The notes: generated from the letters alone by a model not told the origin. Counted from the stretch's first letter, positions 46,029 through 55,259 are shown. The stretch is DNA of 64,000 bases from an uncultured Pelagibacteraceae bacterium (GCA_902612575.1 CACMDZ010000002.1:1-64000), one strand, 5' to 3'. Translations and numbers: made by a program.

Positions 46029-46614
46029 TTTTTCTGAACGCATTGTATCTGTGATCTATTCTGTATTTTTTTTCAGGCTTCATCTCACCAAAAGTTAGTT
46101 TTTTTCCATTAGGAATGAATATTGGATCATATCCAAAACCTCTTTTTCCTTTTTTTGAAGCAGATATACGTCCTTCAATCATACCAGTTTTACTCACAAA
46201 TGTTCCATTTGGCCAAAATATTGTTAAGACACAGATAAATCTAGCTGTAATTCTTTTCTTTTTCCAATTTTTATCTTTCTTAGAAATTTCTCGGTATACT
46301 TTTTTAATGGCTAAATCAAAATTTCTTTTTTTCCCAGCCCAGTCCGCTGAGTATACTCCTGGTTTTTTATCTAAAATATCAATCTCAATTCCAGAGTCAT
46401 CAGACATACAAATTTTTTTAGTCTTTTTTGAAAAATATTTTGCCTTGAGAAGTGAATTTTCATAAAATGAGCTTCCTGTTTCTATAGGACTCGGAATTTT
46501 GTAGTCTAAATTAGAATACAAATTTAAATTATTAGGTAGTAAATCTCCAATTTCCTTAAGTTTTCCTCTGTTATTTGAGCCAATAAATATCTCTTTAATT
46601 TTTTTTTTGGACAT
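46012..46614 (-). CDS. rdgB: XTP/dITP diphosphatase (RdgB/HAM1)
   Basis: This house-cleaning pyrophosphatase removes ITP and XTP. It opens IFIGSNNRGKLKEIGDLLP, the substrate-binding SNNxGK motif. ICMSDDSGIEIDILDKKPG is the metal-binding segment, and GFGYDPIFIP is the base-binding loop. The 200 residues are normal. It is divergent from grpE with 36 bp between starts, as in many alphaproteobacteria, where rdgB neighbours hrcA or grpE. No hrcA is present here. Confidence 0.94.
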   Translation of the reverse strand: MSKKKIKEIFIGSNNRGKLKEIGDLLPNNLNLYSNLDYKIPSPIETGSSFYENSLLKAKYFSKKTKKICMSDDSGIEIDILDKKPGVYSADWAGKKRNFDLAIKKVYREISKKDKNWKKKRITARFICVLTIFWPNGTFVSKTGMIEGRISASKKGKRGFGYDPIFIPNGKKLTFGEMKPEKKYRIDHRYNAFRKIKKFF

Positions 46615-46650
46615 CTAGAAATTAAGTATTTTCTTACCATATAAACATAT

Positions 46651-47286
46651 ATGGACAAGGAAGAAAATCAACACAACACTTCATCTCTGGATACTGAAAA
46701 TGATGAACAGTCATCAGAACAAGTTGTTGAGGACCAAAAAGTTGGTAGCGATAGTGTAGACAAAGAAAAAGAGAGAAAACTAACACCAGAGGAAGAGTTA
46801 GAAGCACTTAAAGATAAACTTGCAAGAACTTTTGCAGAAATGGAAAATCAAAGAAGAAGATTTGAGAAAGAAAAAGATGATGCGTATGAATATGGAGGAT
46901 ATTCATTTGCTAAAGAAGCTCTGAACTTGTTAGATAATCTTGAAAGATCAAAAGTTGCTTTAGAAAATGACGAAAAATTAAAAAATACTGATGCACTTAA
47001 AAAAATTGTAGATCATTTAAATATTATTAATAATGATATGCTTTCAATATTTAAGAAAAATAATATTGAACCAATCAAATCAATTAATGAAAAACTTGAT
47101 CCAAATCTACATCAAGCAATGATGGAAGTTGAAGATGATGCAAAAGAACCTGGCACAATTGTTCAAGAAATTCAAAAAGGCTTTATGATGAAAGACAGAT
47201 TATTAAGACCATCCTTAGTTGGAGTTTCAAAGAAAAAAACTGAGGAAAGTAAAAAAGAAAATCAAAAAGATGAAAAAAACCAGTAA
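46651..47286 (+). CDS. grpE: Nucleotide exchange factor GrpE
   Basis: GrpE releases ADP from DnaK. An acidic, low-complexity first 50 residues and a long coiled coil (ELEALKDKLARTFAEMENQR) lead into the C-terminal beta domain. That domain carries NLHQAMMEVEDDAKEPGTI and GFMMKDRLLRPSLVGV. The 211 residues are normal. It opens the grpE-dnaK-dnaJ group. I see no clear CIRCE element or sigma-32 promoter. Confidence 0.95.
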   Translation: MDKEENQHNTSSLDTENDEQSSEQVVEDQKVGSDSVDKEKERKLTPEEELEALKDKLARTFAEMENQRRRFEKEKDDAYEYGGYSFAKEALNLLDNLERSKVALENDEKLKNTDALKKIVDHLNIINNDMLSIFKKNNIEPIKSINEKLDPNLHQAMMEVEDDAKEPGTIVQEIQKGFMMKDRLLRPSLVGVSKKKTEESKKENQKDEKNQ

Positions 47287-47363
47287 ATACAACGAAAATT
47301 TAAATATTAAATATGGTTGTAGTATAAAAATTAGCACTTATATGACCGAAAGGAATTAAACTT

Positions 47364-49283
47364 ATGAGCAAAGTTATAGGAATAGATCTTGGAACTACAA
47401 ATTCTTGTGTCGCTGTGATGGAAGGTACACAGGCTAAGGTATTAGAAAACGCTGAAGGCGCTAGAACAACTCCTTCCGTTGTAGCATTTTCAGATAATGA
47501 TGAAAAATTAATAGGTCAACCTGCAAAAAGACAGGCAGTAACAAACCCTGAAAATACAATTTTTGCAGTAAAAAGGTTAATTGGAAGAAATTTTGATGAT
47601 CCATCTGTAAAAAAAGATGTTGAAACTGCTCCATTTAAGATTGTCAATTCAGACAAAGGTGATGCATGGATCGAAGCTAAAGGAAATAAGTATTCACCAT
47701 CCCAGATTTCTGCATTCACACTTCAAAAAATGAAAGAGACTGCAGAAAAGTATTTAGGTCAAGAAGTTTCACAGGCTGTAATTACTGTACCAGCTTACTT
47801 TAATGACGCTCAAAGACAAGCTACTAAGGATGCTGGAAAAATTGCAGGCTTAGAAGTTTTAAGAATTATTAACGAGCCAACAGCAGCTTCCCTTGCATAT
47901 GGATTAGATAAAAAAACAAATAAAAAAATTGCTGTATATGATTTAGGTGGAGGTACTTTTGATGTCTCTATACTTGAACTTGGTGATGGAGTATTTGAAG
48001 TAAAATCAACAAATGGTGACACCTTTTTAGGTGGTGAGGATTTTGATAACACAATTGTTGAATATTTATTATCTGAATTTAAAAAAGAAAATGGTATTGA
48101 TCTAAAATCTGACAAATTAGCTTTACAAAGGCTTAAAGAGTCAGCCGAAAAAGCGAAAATTGAACTATCTTCAGCTGCACAAACAGAAATAAATTTACCA
48201 TTTATAACTGCGGATAAAACTGGTCCAAAACATATAAATATGAAGATGACAAGAGCGAAACTTGAGGCTCTTGTTGAAGATCTTATTTCTAGAACGATCC
48301 CACCATGTGAAACAGCTCTTAAAGATGCTGGTTTAAACGCAAGTGAAATTGATGAAGTAATTCTAGTTGGCGGAATGACAAGAATGCCTAAAGTAATAGA
48401 GGAGGTTAAGAACTTCTTTGGTAAGGAACCAAATAAATCAGTGAACCCTGATGAAGTTGTTGCAATGGGAGCTGCTATTCAAGCAGGAGTTTTGCAAGGT
48501 GACGTTAAAGATGTCCTTTTACTTGATGTTACACCGCTTTCTCTTGGAATTGAAACATTAGGTGGAGTTTCAACTAAACTAATAGAAAAAAACACAACAA
48601 TTCCAACTAAAAAAAGTCAAGTTTTCTCTACAGCAGAAGATAACCAACCTGCGGTCTCAATAAGGGTTTTACAGGGTGAAAGAGATATGGCTTCAGATAA
48701 TAAGGTTCTAGGTAATTTTGAGCTAGTAGGTATTGCGCCAGCACCTAGAGGTGTTCCTCAAATTGAAGTTACATTTGATATTGACGCAAACGGTATTGTA
48801 AATGTATCGGCAAAAGATAAGGGAACTGGTAAAGAACAAAAAATTCAAATCCAGGCATCTGGGGGTTTAAGTGAAGATGAAATAAATCAAATGGTTAAGG
48901 ACGCTGAAACAAACAAAGAGGCTGATAAAAAGAAAAGAGAAGCAGTTGATGCCAGAAATCAAGCTGATACTTTGCTTCATTCTACAGAGAAGAATTTAAA
49001 AGAGCATGGTAGTAAAGTTTCTGATGCAGATAAGAAAGCTATCGAGGATGCCTCTGCAAATGTTAGAAATGCGTTAAAAGGGACTGATGTAGAAGAGATA
49101 AAAAAGAAGACCCAAGATTTGGTTCAAGCTTCTATGAAACTTGGAGAAGCTATTTACAAATCACAACAAAGTACTAAACCTGGTGAGGCACCTAAAGATG
49201 CAAAAGATGAAGGGAAAAAAGACGATAATGTTGTTGATGCAGACTTTGAAGAAGTAAAAGACGATAAAGAAAAGAGCGCCTAA
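47364..49283 (+). CDS. dnaK: Chaperone DnaK (Hsp70)
   Basis: DnaK is the central Hsp70 chaperone. The ATPase signatures are [36 protein letters not shown] and [13 protein letters not shown]. The substrate domain has [17 protein letters not shown] and the helical lid ends in the acidic tail [12 protein letters not shown]. The 639 residues are complete. A Shine-Dalgarno (AAAGGA) precedes the ATG in the 77-bp spacer after grpE. Codon choice looks more regular than in neighbours, as expected for an abundant protein. Confidence 0.98.
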   Translation: MSKVIGIDLGTTNSCVAVMEGTQAKVLENAEGARTTPSVVAFSDNDEKLIGQPAKRQAVTNPENTIFAVKRLIGRNFDDPSVKKDVETAPFKIVNSDKGDAWIEAKGNKYSPSQISAFTLQKMKETAEKYLGQEVSQAVITVPAYFNDAQRQATKDAGKIAGLEVLRIINEPTAASLAYGLDKKTNKKIAVYDLGGGTFDVSILELGDGVFEVKSTNGDTFLGGEDFDNTIVEYLLSEFKKENGIDLKSDKLALQRLKESAEKAKIELSSAAQTEINLPFITADKTGPKHINMKMTRAKLEALVEDLISRTIPPCETALKDAGLNASEIDEVILVGGMTRMPKVIEEVKNFFGKEPNKSVNPDEVVAMGAAIQAGVLQGDVKDVLLLDVTPLSLGIETLGGVSTKLIEKNTTIPTKKSQVFSTAEDNQPAVSIRVLQGERDMASDNKVLGNFELVGIAPAPRGVPQIEVTFDIDANGIVNVSAKDKGTGKEQKIQIQASGGLSEDEINQMVKDAETNKEADKKKREAVDARNQADTLLHSTEKNLKEHGSKVSDADKKAIEDASANVRNALKGTDVEEIKKKTQDLVQASMKLGEAIYKSQQSTKPGEAPKDAKDEGKKDDNVVDADFEEVKDDKEKSA

Positions 49284-49311
49284 ACTATCAACCATTTGTC
49301 TATAACTAGTT

Positions 49312-50439
49312 ATGGCAAAAAGAGATTATTACGACGTATTAGGTGTTGAGAAAAGTGCTAGTCCTGACCAAATTAAAGCAGCCTACAGAAAACAAGCAGT
49401 AAAATATCATCCTGATAAAAACAAAGGTGATAAAGGAGCTGAGGAAAAATTTAAAGAAGCCTCAGAAGCATACCACGTTTTATCAAACTCAGAGAGAAAA
49501 CAAAATTATGATAATTTTGGACACGCAGCTTTTGAAAATGGTGGAGGTGGCAGAGGAGGATTTGGAAACTTTGACTTTTCTGGCTCCTTTTCAGATATTT
49601 TTGAGGATTTTTTTGGAGAAGGATTTGGTGGAGGTGGAAGAAGATCAAGAAGATCTAATAACAGAGGATCTGATTTAAGATATGATCTCTCAATAACCTT
49701 GGAAGAAGCTTATACTGGAAAAAAACAAGATATTAAATTTTCAACCTCCGAAAGATGCGGTACATGCAGCGGTTCAGGATCAAAACCAGGTCATAGTGCA
49801 AGTTCTTGTTCAATGTGTGGTGGTCATGGACAGGTGAGATCAAGTCAGGGTTTTTTTACAGTTCAGCAAACATGCCCTCAATGTGCTGGTTCTGGTGAAC
49901 AGATTACCGATCCATGTACAAGTTGCGGAGGGCAAGGCAAAAAGCAAGCTAGTAAAAGACTTTCTGTAACTATTCCTAAAGGTGTAGATGATGGAACAAG
50001 GATTAGATTATCTGGGAAAGGAGAAGCTGGATCAAGAGGAGCAAGTAATGGTGATCTTTATTTATTTATTAATGTTGAGTCACACGAACTTTTTAAAAGA
50101 TCTGAAGTAAATTTATTTTTTGAATTTCCTATATCATTTACAGATGCAGCATTAGGAACAACAATCGAAATACCTACAATAGATGGAGGCAAAGCAAAAA
50201 TAAAAATTCCAGACGGAACTCAAAGTGGAAAACAATTTAGATTGAAAGGTAAAGGAATGCCATTTATGAGAAGAGGAGACTATGGAGATTTATACGTCCA
50301 AGTTAACACTGAGGTACCAGTATCCTTAAATAAAGAACAAAAAGAATTACTTGAAAAATTTAGAAAAATTGAAAATGATAGATCAAATCCAAGTATAAAA
50401 AGATTTTTTCAAAAAGCTAAAAATTTCTGGAAAAGTTAA
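49312..50439 (+). CDS. dnaJ: Chaperone DnaJ (Hsp40)
   Basis: DnaJ stimulates DnaK ATPase and delivers substrates. The J domain carries the HPD motif in VKYHPDKNKG, followed by a glycine/phenylalanine-rich linker (about residues 78-110). Four zinc CxxCxGxG repeats are CGTCSGSG, CSMCGGHG, CPQCAGSG and CTSCGGQG, and the C-terminal beta domains follow. The 375 residues are full length. The stop is immediately followed by the ATG of a 33-codon membrane peptide. Confidence 0.97.
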   Translation: MAKRDYYDVLGVEKSASPDQIKAAYRKQAVKYHPDKNKGDKGAEEKFKEASEAYHVLSNSERKQNYDNFGHAAFENGGGGRGGFGNFDFSGSFSDIFEDFFGEGFGGGGRRSRRSNNRGSDLRYDLSITLEEAYTGKKQDIKFSTSERCGTCSGSGSKPGHSASSCSMCGGHGQVRSSQGFFTVQQTCPQCAGSGEQITDPCTSCGGQGKKQASKRLSVTIPKGVDDGTRIRLSGKGEAGSRGASNGDLYLFINVESHELFKRSEVNLFFEFPISFTDAALGTTIEIPTIDGGKAKIKIPDGTQSGKQFRLKGKGMPFMRRGDYGDLYVQVNTEVPVSLNKEQKELLEKFRKIENDRSNPSIKRFFQKAKNFWKS

Positions 50440-50541
50440 ATGAAAAAAAAAATTAAATATATTATTTTTGGCATTGTTTATATTTTAGCAATTTTAATAT
50501 TAGGTGCCTATTTCTATAAAGAAGGAATTGGCATAATTTAA
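50440..50541 (+). CDS. 33-residue single-pass membrane peptide after dnaJ
   Basis: The ATG starts on the base after the dnaJ stop. The peptide has a basic start (MKKKIKY), one hydrophobic helix (about residues 8-25) and a short tail, FYKEGIGII. Its stop interlocks with that of the convergent gene (50538-50541), so the frame fills the whole space between the two genes. The tight fit supports it being real. I do not recognise it, and no function can be assigned. Confidence 0.5.
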   Translation: MKKKIKYIIFGIVYILAILILGAYFYKEGIGII

Positions 50542-51248
50542 TTATCTTTTGCTAGCCTAATAAAGATATCTCCCATGCCCCCCTTTACTTCCTCAAGAGG
50601 TGCAGTATTTCTAAAAGCACAAAATTGGCCAGTTATCTCGTGTTTATCGATTGCTGCTATGCTTTGTTCATTACATTTTGATGCATTGTGAAATAAACCA
50701 ATAACTAACCTATCATCTAGAACATATACTTGTTTGTCATCAAGTTTTTTACCGTTACAAAAATAATTCTTATTAACTTCCATTGGAAAGTCATCTTTTC
50801 CACAGGGATTACTTATTGTTAAAACAAAAAATTCTTTTTCACCATCTGTAAAGGTGTAATTCATTTTTTTAACTTTTGAATATTTCATCAAATCACATGA
50901 ACATGGGACACAGCATCTATGATAAAAACCACAGATTTTCTCTTCATTTTCAACGCTATTAAGATACACAAATTCAGGCTTGTTATTCGGGTCTATCAAC
51001 GAACCAGACACTGCACAATATAGTTTGTTATATTCCAAAAAATCTTGAAAAGTAATTTTTTTACCTAAGATATGCTTAAAAAATTTTGGTCCTGCTGCAT
51101 TTCTATTTTGATCAGGAAAAATTTCTGACCAGTCACCAACTAAATCAGCATAATAATTAAATTGGGTTGCTTGAGTAGGTTGAGACATACTAAAGCTTAT
51201 TAAAAGACTAAATAGTATTAAATTTTTAATTTTTTTTAATAAACTCAT
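50538..51248 (-). CDS. Cysteine-rich exported protein of unknown function
   Basis: A signal peptide (LILFSLLISFSMSQPTQA) precedes about 210 residues with at least eight cysteines. A dense cluster HRCCVPCSCDLMK lies mid-protein and later single cysteines in SNPCGKDDF, NYFCNGKK, ASKCNEQ and GQFCAF. These could form disulfides or bind metal. DsbB is encoded at 1.3 kb. I do not recognise the family. It is separated by 57 bp from the FG-GAP protein upstream on the same strand and may be co-transcribed with it. Confidence 0.75.
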   Translation of the reverse strand: MSLLKKIKNLILFSLLISFSMSQPTQATQFNYYADLVGDWSEIFPDQNRNAAGPKFFKHILGKKITFQDFLEYNKLYCAVSGSLIDPNNKPEFVYLNSVENEEKICGFYHRCCVPCSCDLMKYSKVKKMNYTFTDGEKEFFVLTISNPCGKDDFPMEVNKNYFCNGKKLDDKQVYVLDDRLVIGLFHNASKCNEQSIAAIDKHEITGQFCAFRNTAPLEEVKGGMGDIFIRLAKDN

Positions 51249-51305
51249 ATTATTTACTCAAGTATACTTTTAATTATGATTAATTAATTGGGTTTTATTG
51301 TCCTA

Positions 51306-52742
51306 TTATTTTTGGGTAACTTCTATTGTTTTATTTAATTCATCAATGTTTACAGTCTCAGTAAAACCATTCGTCCAAATAATTTTAATAGAAATATTTT
51401 TTTCACCATCTCTAATTCCATAATGTGCCACTGGTTCCATTTGACATAAATAACCAGATCCAGCATCAATTGTTTTAGCATGATTTCTCAAATTTGATTT
51501 TAATATAACAGTAGCTCCTCTAGCAGGAGCTCCAAATTTATTTAATGGCTTTATCCTTAAATATTTAAAATCTTTTTTAATATCAGCTTTGTACATTGTT
51601 AATGGTTGCATTCCAGACTCACCATGAGCAATCAGCAATTCTAAAATTCCATCATTATCTATATCTGCAACAGCTGCACCTGTTCCAAGACCATTTGCTT
51701 CATAAGCATTTTTAATATTAATTTCTTCAAAAAATCCATTTTCTTTTATTTTGAATAATTTATTTGGTTCACCAATGTTATTCATAAATATCTCATCATA
51801 ACCATCATTATCAAAGTCTGCTGATATTACAGTTCTAATTCTTGTTGGAATATTGTAAGTTGGAGTAGCAATATCTCGAAATTTGTTGTCCTCTAAAACG
51901 AAGACCCTATGATAGCCATTCCAATTAGATGTAACTATATCTAATCTTCCTCTATAAAATATATCAGTTAAAGTTGTGCCTCTTCCATTTTCATATTGAT
52001 CGTCAACTTTATAATCTTCGGCAATGTCCTGAAAATATCCATCAGAATTGTAATATAAAAAGTTTTTACCTCTCTCATTTGCGGCAAATATATCAGTTTT
52101 TCCTGACAAAATATTACCTGCAACCACTGCTCTTCCGCCAGTTATTTTGTTGATTTTAAGCTGTTCTGCTAAATCTAGAATATGTCCACTACGAAATTCA
52201 TAAAATCTCGTAGGTCCTCCATAGTTAGCAACGTATATTCCATATTTTCCATCACCATTTCTATCAACACAAACAACTGATCTGCCAGCAGTTAAATTCA
52301 AGTTCTTTTTATTGATCTGTTTTTCAAACAAATCTATAAAACCATTGCTACTATCATCAATCAATCTATCTGAATATTTTTTCTCTCCACTATATGTGTC
52401 TGTGTTTAAAAAATAAATTTCCTCAAAACCATCTTGATCTATATCACACGCAGCTACCCCAATTGTTTTTCTTTTAGCATCATCAAATATTTCATCTTTA
52501 TTAATGTTTATCATTTTACCATTTTGATAAGTTAGTGCTAAATTTGAAAATCCAAATCCAGTGACTACAAATTCATATTTGTTGTCTTGGTTAACATCTG
52601 TAACGGAAATACCATAACTAAGCCTAAAGTCATTGTCATAAATTTGAGATGTAATATCTTTAAAAAAGTCTGCTTTAGAATGATTGTGGAACACAAAAAA
52701 AAATAAGACCAGAAAAAATTTTAATAGGTATTTAATAACCAT
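51306..52742 (-). CDS. FG-GAP/VCBS repeat protein with C-terminal ASPIC/UnbV domain
   Basis: A signal peptide (LLKFFLVLFFFVFHNHSKA) precedes several aspartate-rich, calcium-binding-like repeats: DVNQDNKYEFVVTG, DIDQDGFEEIYFLN, DRNGDGKYGIYVAN, DFDNDGYDEIFMNN and DIDNDGILELLIAH. These build an integrin-like beta-propeller. The C-terminal 80 residues, with GAPARGATVILKS and DAGSGYLCQMEPVAHYG, are an ASPIC/UnbV domain. Such proteins are secreted or surface proteins of unclear role. It is divergent from dapB with a 41-bp gap. Confidence 0.88.
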   Translation of the reverse strand: MVIKYLLKFFLVLFFFVFHNHSKADFFKDITSQIYDNDFRLSYGISVTDVNQDNKYEFVVTGFGFSNLALTYQNGKMININKDEIFDDAKRKTIGVAACDIDQDGFEEIYFLNTDTYSGEKKYSDRLIDDSSNGFIDLFEKQINKKNLNLTAGRSVVCVDRNGDGKYGIYVANYGGPTRFYEFRSGHILDLAEQLKINKITGGRAVVAGNILSGKTDIFAANERGKNFLYYNSDGYFQDIAEDYKVDDQYENGRGTTLTDIFYRGRLDIVTSNWNGYHRVFVLEDNKFRDIATPTYNIPTRIRTVISADFDNDGYDEIFMNNIGEPNKLFKIKENGFFEEINIKNAYEANGLGTGAAVADIDNDGILELLIAHGESGMQPLTMYKADIKKDFKYLRIKPLNKFGAPARGATVILKSNLRNHAKTIDAGSGYLCQMEPVAHYGIRDGEKNISIKIIWTNGFTETVNIDELNKTIEVTQK

Positions 52743-52783
52743 AATTGTTGTATATTAGTTAAAAAATATATTAAAATAATTTA

Positions 52784-53560
52784 ATGAGCAAAGTAAAATT
52801 AGCGATATCTGGTTGCATGGGACGAATGGGCCAACAACTTGTGAAATCCTCTAGAGTTGATAAAAATTTTAAACTAACAACTCTTACGGAAAATAGATTA
52901 ATTAAAAAAAAAATTTCTGGAATTAAACCTAGTTTAAATAATGAAAATTCTTTCAAAAATGTTGATTTAATTATCGATTTTACTATTCCTAATTGTACTT
53001 TTGAAATTCTTAAAATTGCCTCAAAACTAAAAAAAAGAGTTGTTATTGGTACAACTGGTTTTACTAAAAAAGAAGAGAGTCTTATTAAAAAATTTTCAAA
53101 AAAAATCCCAATATTAAAAGCTGGAAACATGAGTTTGGGCATAAATTTATTAATGTATTTAACTGAAATCGCGTCTAAATCTTTAGGAAATAATTTTTTA
53201 AGTAAAGTATATGAAGTTCATCATAAACATAAAATAGATCATCCTTCAGGAACCGCTTTAATGTTAGGCAAAGGAATTGCAATTGGCAAAAATAAAAATT
53301 TTTATAATTTACTTGGAAAAAAATATCTAAATAAGAAAAGTTTTCCTTATGGAAAAAAAATAAATTTTAATTCAATACGAAAAGGTAAGACTGTTGGTGA
53401 ACACGAAGTAAAATTTTCAAGTGGAAAAGAAATTATTACATTAAATCATGAAGCATTTGATAGGGCTTTATATAGCGAAGGAGCTTTAACAGCTGGAAAA
53501 TGGTTGATGAAAAAAAAGCCTGGTTTGTATTCAATGCGTGATGTTTTAAATTTTAAATGA
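52784..53560 (+). CDS. dapB: 4-hydroxy-tetrahydrodipicolinate reductase
   Basis: DapB acts in the diaminopimelate/lysine pathway. The nucleotide loop is ISGCMGRMGQQLV, IGTTGFTKKE is conserved, and the catalytic signature is EVHHKHKIDHPSGTAL, where the usual D-A-P-S is D-H-P-S. The 258 residues are normal. It overlaps nth by four bases (53557-53560). With lysA at 5.7 kb it supports the same pathway. Confidence 0.95.
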   Translation: MSKVKLAISGCMGRMGQQLVKSSRVDKNFKLTTLTENRLIKKKISGIKPSLNNENSFKNVDLIIDFTIPNCTFEILKIASKLKKRVVIGTTGFTKKEESLIKKFSKKIPILKAGNMSLGINLLMYLTEIASKSLGNNFLSKVYEVHHKHKIDHPSGTALMLGKGIAIGKNKNFYNLLGKKYLNKKSFPYGKKINFNSIRKGKTVGEHEVKFSSGKEIITLNHEAFDRALYSEGALTAGKWLMKKKPGLYSMRDVLNFK

Positions 53561-54210
53561 GCGAAGAACAGAGAGCAAAAATTGTTCTTAGAATATTAAA
53601 TAAAATATATCCAAAAACACCAATACCTCTCAAACACAGAAACATGTTTACTTTATTGGTTTCTGTTCTTCTATCTGCTCAGTGCACAGACGTTAATGTA
53701 AACAATGTCACTAAAAAAATATATCCAAAATATAATAAGCCTGAACATTTTGTTAAGCTTGGAAGAAAGAAAATTGAAAAACTAATAAGAAGTATTGGTA
53801 TTTTTAGGATTAAGGCGAAGAGTGTTTACAATTTATCAAAAACCTTAGTCGAAAAATATAATGGAAAAGTTCCTAAAACATTTGAACAACTTGAGGAGTT
53901 GCCAGGTGTTGGACACAAAACGGCAAGCGTGGTGATGTCTCAAGGATTTGGATATCCTGCTTTCCCAATCGATACTCACATACATAGACTTGCACAAAGG
54001 TGGGGTCTAACAAGTGGAAAAAATGTTATACAAACAGAGAAAGATTTAAAAAGGCTTTTTCCAAAAAAGTATTGGAATAAGTTACATCTTCAAATAATTT
54101 ATTATGGAAGAGAATACTGTAAAGCAAGAGAGTGCTATGGTTTATCTTGTAAAATCTGTACCACTTGTTATCCTAAGAGAAAAAAACCACTTATAACTAA
54201 GAAAGCATAA
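53557..54210 (+). CDS. nth: Endonuclease III
   Basis: Nth is a glycosylase/AP lyase for oxidised pyrimidines and complements MutM at 10.7 kb. The helix-hairpin-helix LEELPGVGHKTASVV contains the catalytic lysine and FPIDTHIHRLAQRWG the catalytic aspartate. The C-terminal iron-sulfur region reads CKARECYGLSCKICTTC. It has five cysteines whose spacing does not match the canonical C-x6-C-x2-C-x5-C loop. Length is 217 residues. Confidence 0.94.
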   Translation: MSEEQRAKIVLRILNKIYPKTPIPLKHRNMFTLLVSVLLSAQCTDVNVNNVTKKIYPKYNKPEHFVKLGRKKIEKLIRSIGIFRIKAKSVYNLSKTLVEKYNGKVPKTFEQLEELPGVGHKTASVVMSQGFGYPAFPIDTHIHRLAQRWGLTSGKNVIQTEKDLKRLFPKKYWNKLHLQIIYYGREYCKARECYGLSCKICTTCYPKRKKPLITKKA

Positions 54211-54213
54211 ATA

Positions 54214-55143
54214 ATGAAAATACTAGGAATTGGAAACGCAATTGTAGACGTAATTTGCAAAGTTGAAGATGATTTCATAACCAAAAATAATTTAACAAAG
54301 AGTACTATGAAATTAATTTTTGATGATAAAGAATTCAAGAAACTAATATCAAGTCTTAAGATTGAAAAAACTGTCTCAGGAGGATCAGTTGCAAACTCGA
54401 TCGTTGGCTTATCTCAACTTGGAAATAAAGTTGGTTTTTTAGGTAAAGTAAATGATGATGAACTTGGTAGTAAATATGAGGATGGTCTTAAACAAGAAAA
54501 TGTTGAATATTTTTATTCTAAAAAAAAAGAGGCATTACCAACAGGAACTTGCTTAATTCTGGTTACGCCAGACTCTGAGAGAACAATGTGTACATTTTTA
54601 GGAACTGCAGGAAAGATTAACGAGCATGATGTGAGCCCAGATGTAATTAAAAAGAGTGAGATAATACTTTTAGAAGGATATCTTTGGGATGAAGGTGACC
54701 CTAAAAGAGCATTTGAAAAAGCAATTCAAAGTGCAAATAAAGTAGCTATGTCATTATCAGACCAATTTTGTGTTGATAGGCATAAACCTCATTTTTTAGA
54801 ATTAGTTAAGAATAAATTAGACATAACTTTTGCAAATGAGCAGGAAATAATTTCTTTAATTGATGCAAAATCTTTTGATGAAGTTATAGAATTCTCAAAA
54901 ACACTTGGAAAGATTATTGTACTAACTAGAGGTGAAAAAGGTGCAGTTGCAATTAATGGAGATGAAGTTGTTGAATGTGGTGTAAAAGAGGGTCTTAAAA
55001 TAGTTGATTTAACAGGTGCTGGGGATCTCTTTGCAGCAGGCTTTTTACATGGCCATGTAAACAAATTATCATTAAAGGAAAGCCTAGATAAAGGTACCGA
55101 GATGTCATCTAGAGTGATTCAACAAATAGGTGCTAGACTTTAA
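54214..55143 (+). CDS. PfkB-family carbohydrate/adenosine kinase
   Basis: A ribokinase-like fold is evident. It opens MKILGIGNAIVDVICKVED, with the substrate loop VSGGSVANSIVGLSQLG. The C-terminal anion hole and catalytic base are in VDLTGAGDLFAAGFLHG. Alphaproteobacterial members with this N-terminus are usually labelled adenosine kinase, but fructose or ribose cannot be excluded. It starts three bases after nth and is the last gene of dapB-nth-kinase. The ArfA-like gene converges on it with eight bases between. Confidence 0.86.
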   Translation: MKILGIGNAIVDVICKVEDDFITKNNLTKSTMKLIFDDKEFKKLISSLKIEKTVSGGSVANSIVGLSQLGNKVGFLGKVNDDELGSKYEDGLKQENVEYFYSKKKEALPTGTCLILVTPDSERTMCTFLGTAGKINEHDVSPDVIKKSEIILLEGYLWDEGDPKRAFEKAIQSANKVAMSLSDQFCVDRHKPHFLELVKNKLDITFANEQEIISLIDAKSFDEVIEFSKTLGKIIVLTRGEKGAVAINGDEVVECGVKEGLKIVDLTGAGDLFAAGFLHGHVNKLSLKESLDKGTEMSSRVIQQIGARL

Positions 55144-55151
55144 ATAAATAT

Positions 55152-55259
55152 CTATTTTTTTTTTCTTTTAAAAGAACCTTTTCCTTTTTTAGGTTTAACT
55201 TTTTGTGGCTTATATTTTTTAGAAAATAGTTCTTTAATCAAAATATTTTTTTTATTCAT
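55152..55259 (-). CDS. ArfA-like microprotein, candidate alternative ribosome-rescue factor
   Basis: A 35-codon frame fills the gap between the PfkB kinase and the winged-helix regulator, overlapping the latter's stop by eight bases. The C-terminal half, VKPKKGKGSFKRKKK, closely resembles the core of E. coli ArfA (KKGKGSYMRK), and the preceding ELFSKKYKPQ aligns with its LFRQRVEK stretch. ArfA recruits RF2 to ribosomes stalled on non-stop mRNA. The protein is shorter than E. coli ArfA at both ends. The gene ends with a run of ten adenines just before TAG. The match is by eye, so the function is probable but unproven. Confidence 0.6.
   Translation of the reverse strand: MNKKNILIKELFSKKYKPQKVKPKKGKGSFKRKKK

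Noticed and set aside
47330..47352. TTAGCACTT before dnaK resembles the left half of a CIRCE heat-shock operator
   Set aside because: The required right half (GAGTGCTAA) is absent at the expected spacing, and no hrcA gene is present nearby. A single half-site can occur by chance.
49427..49678. Alternative-frame open reading frame inside dnaJ
   Set aside because: It comes from the repetitive Gly/Phe-rich coding region of dnaJ. No start signal or homology is apparent.
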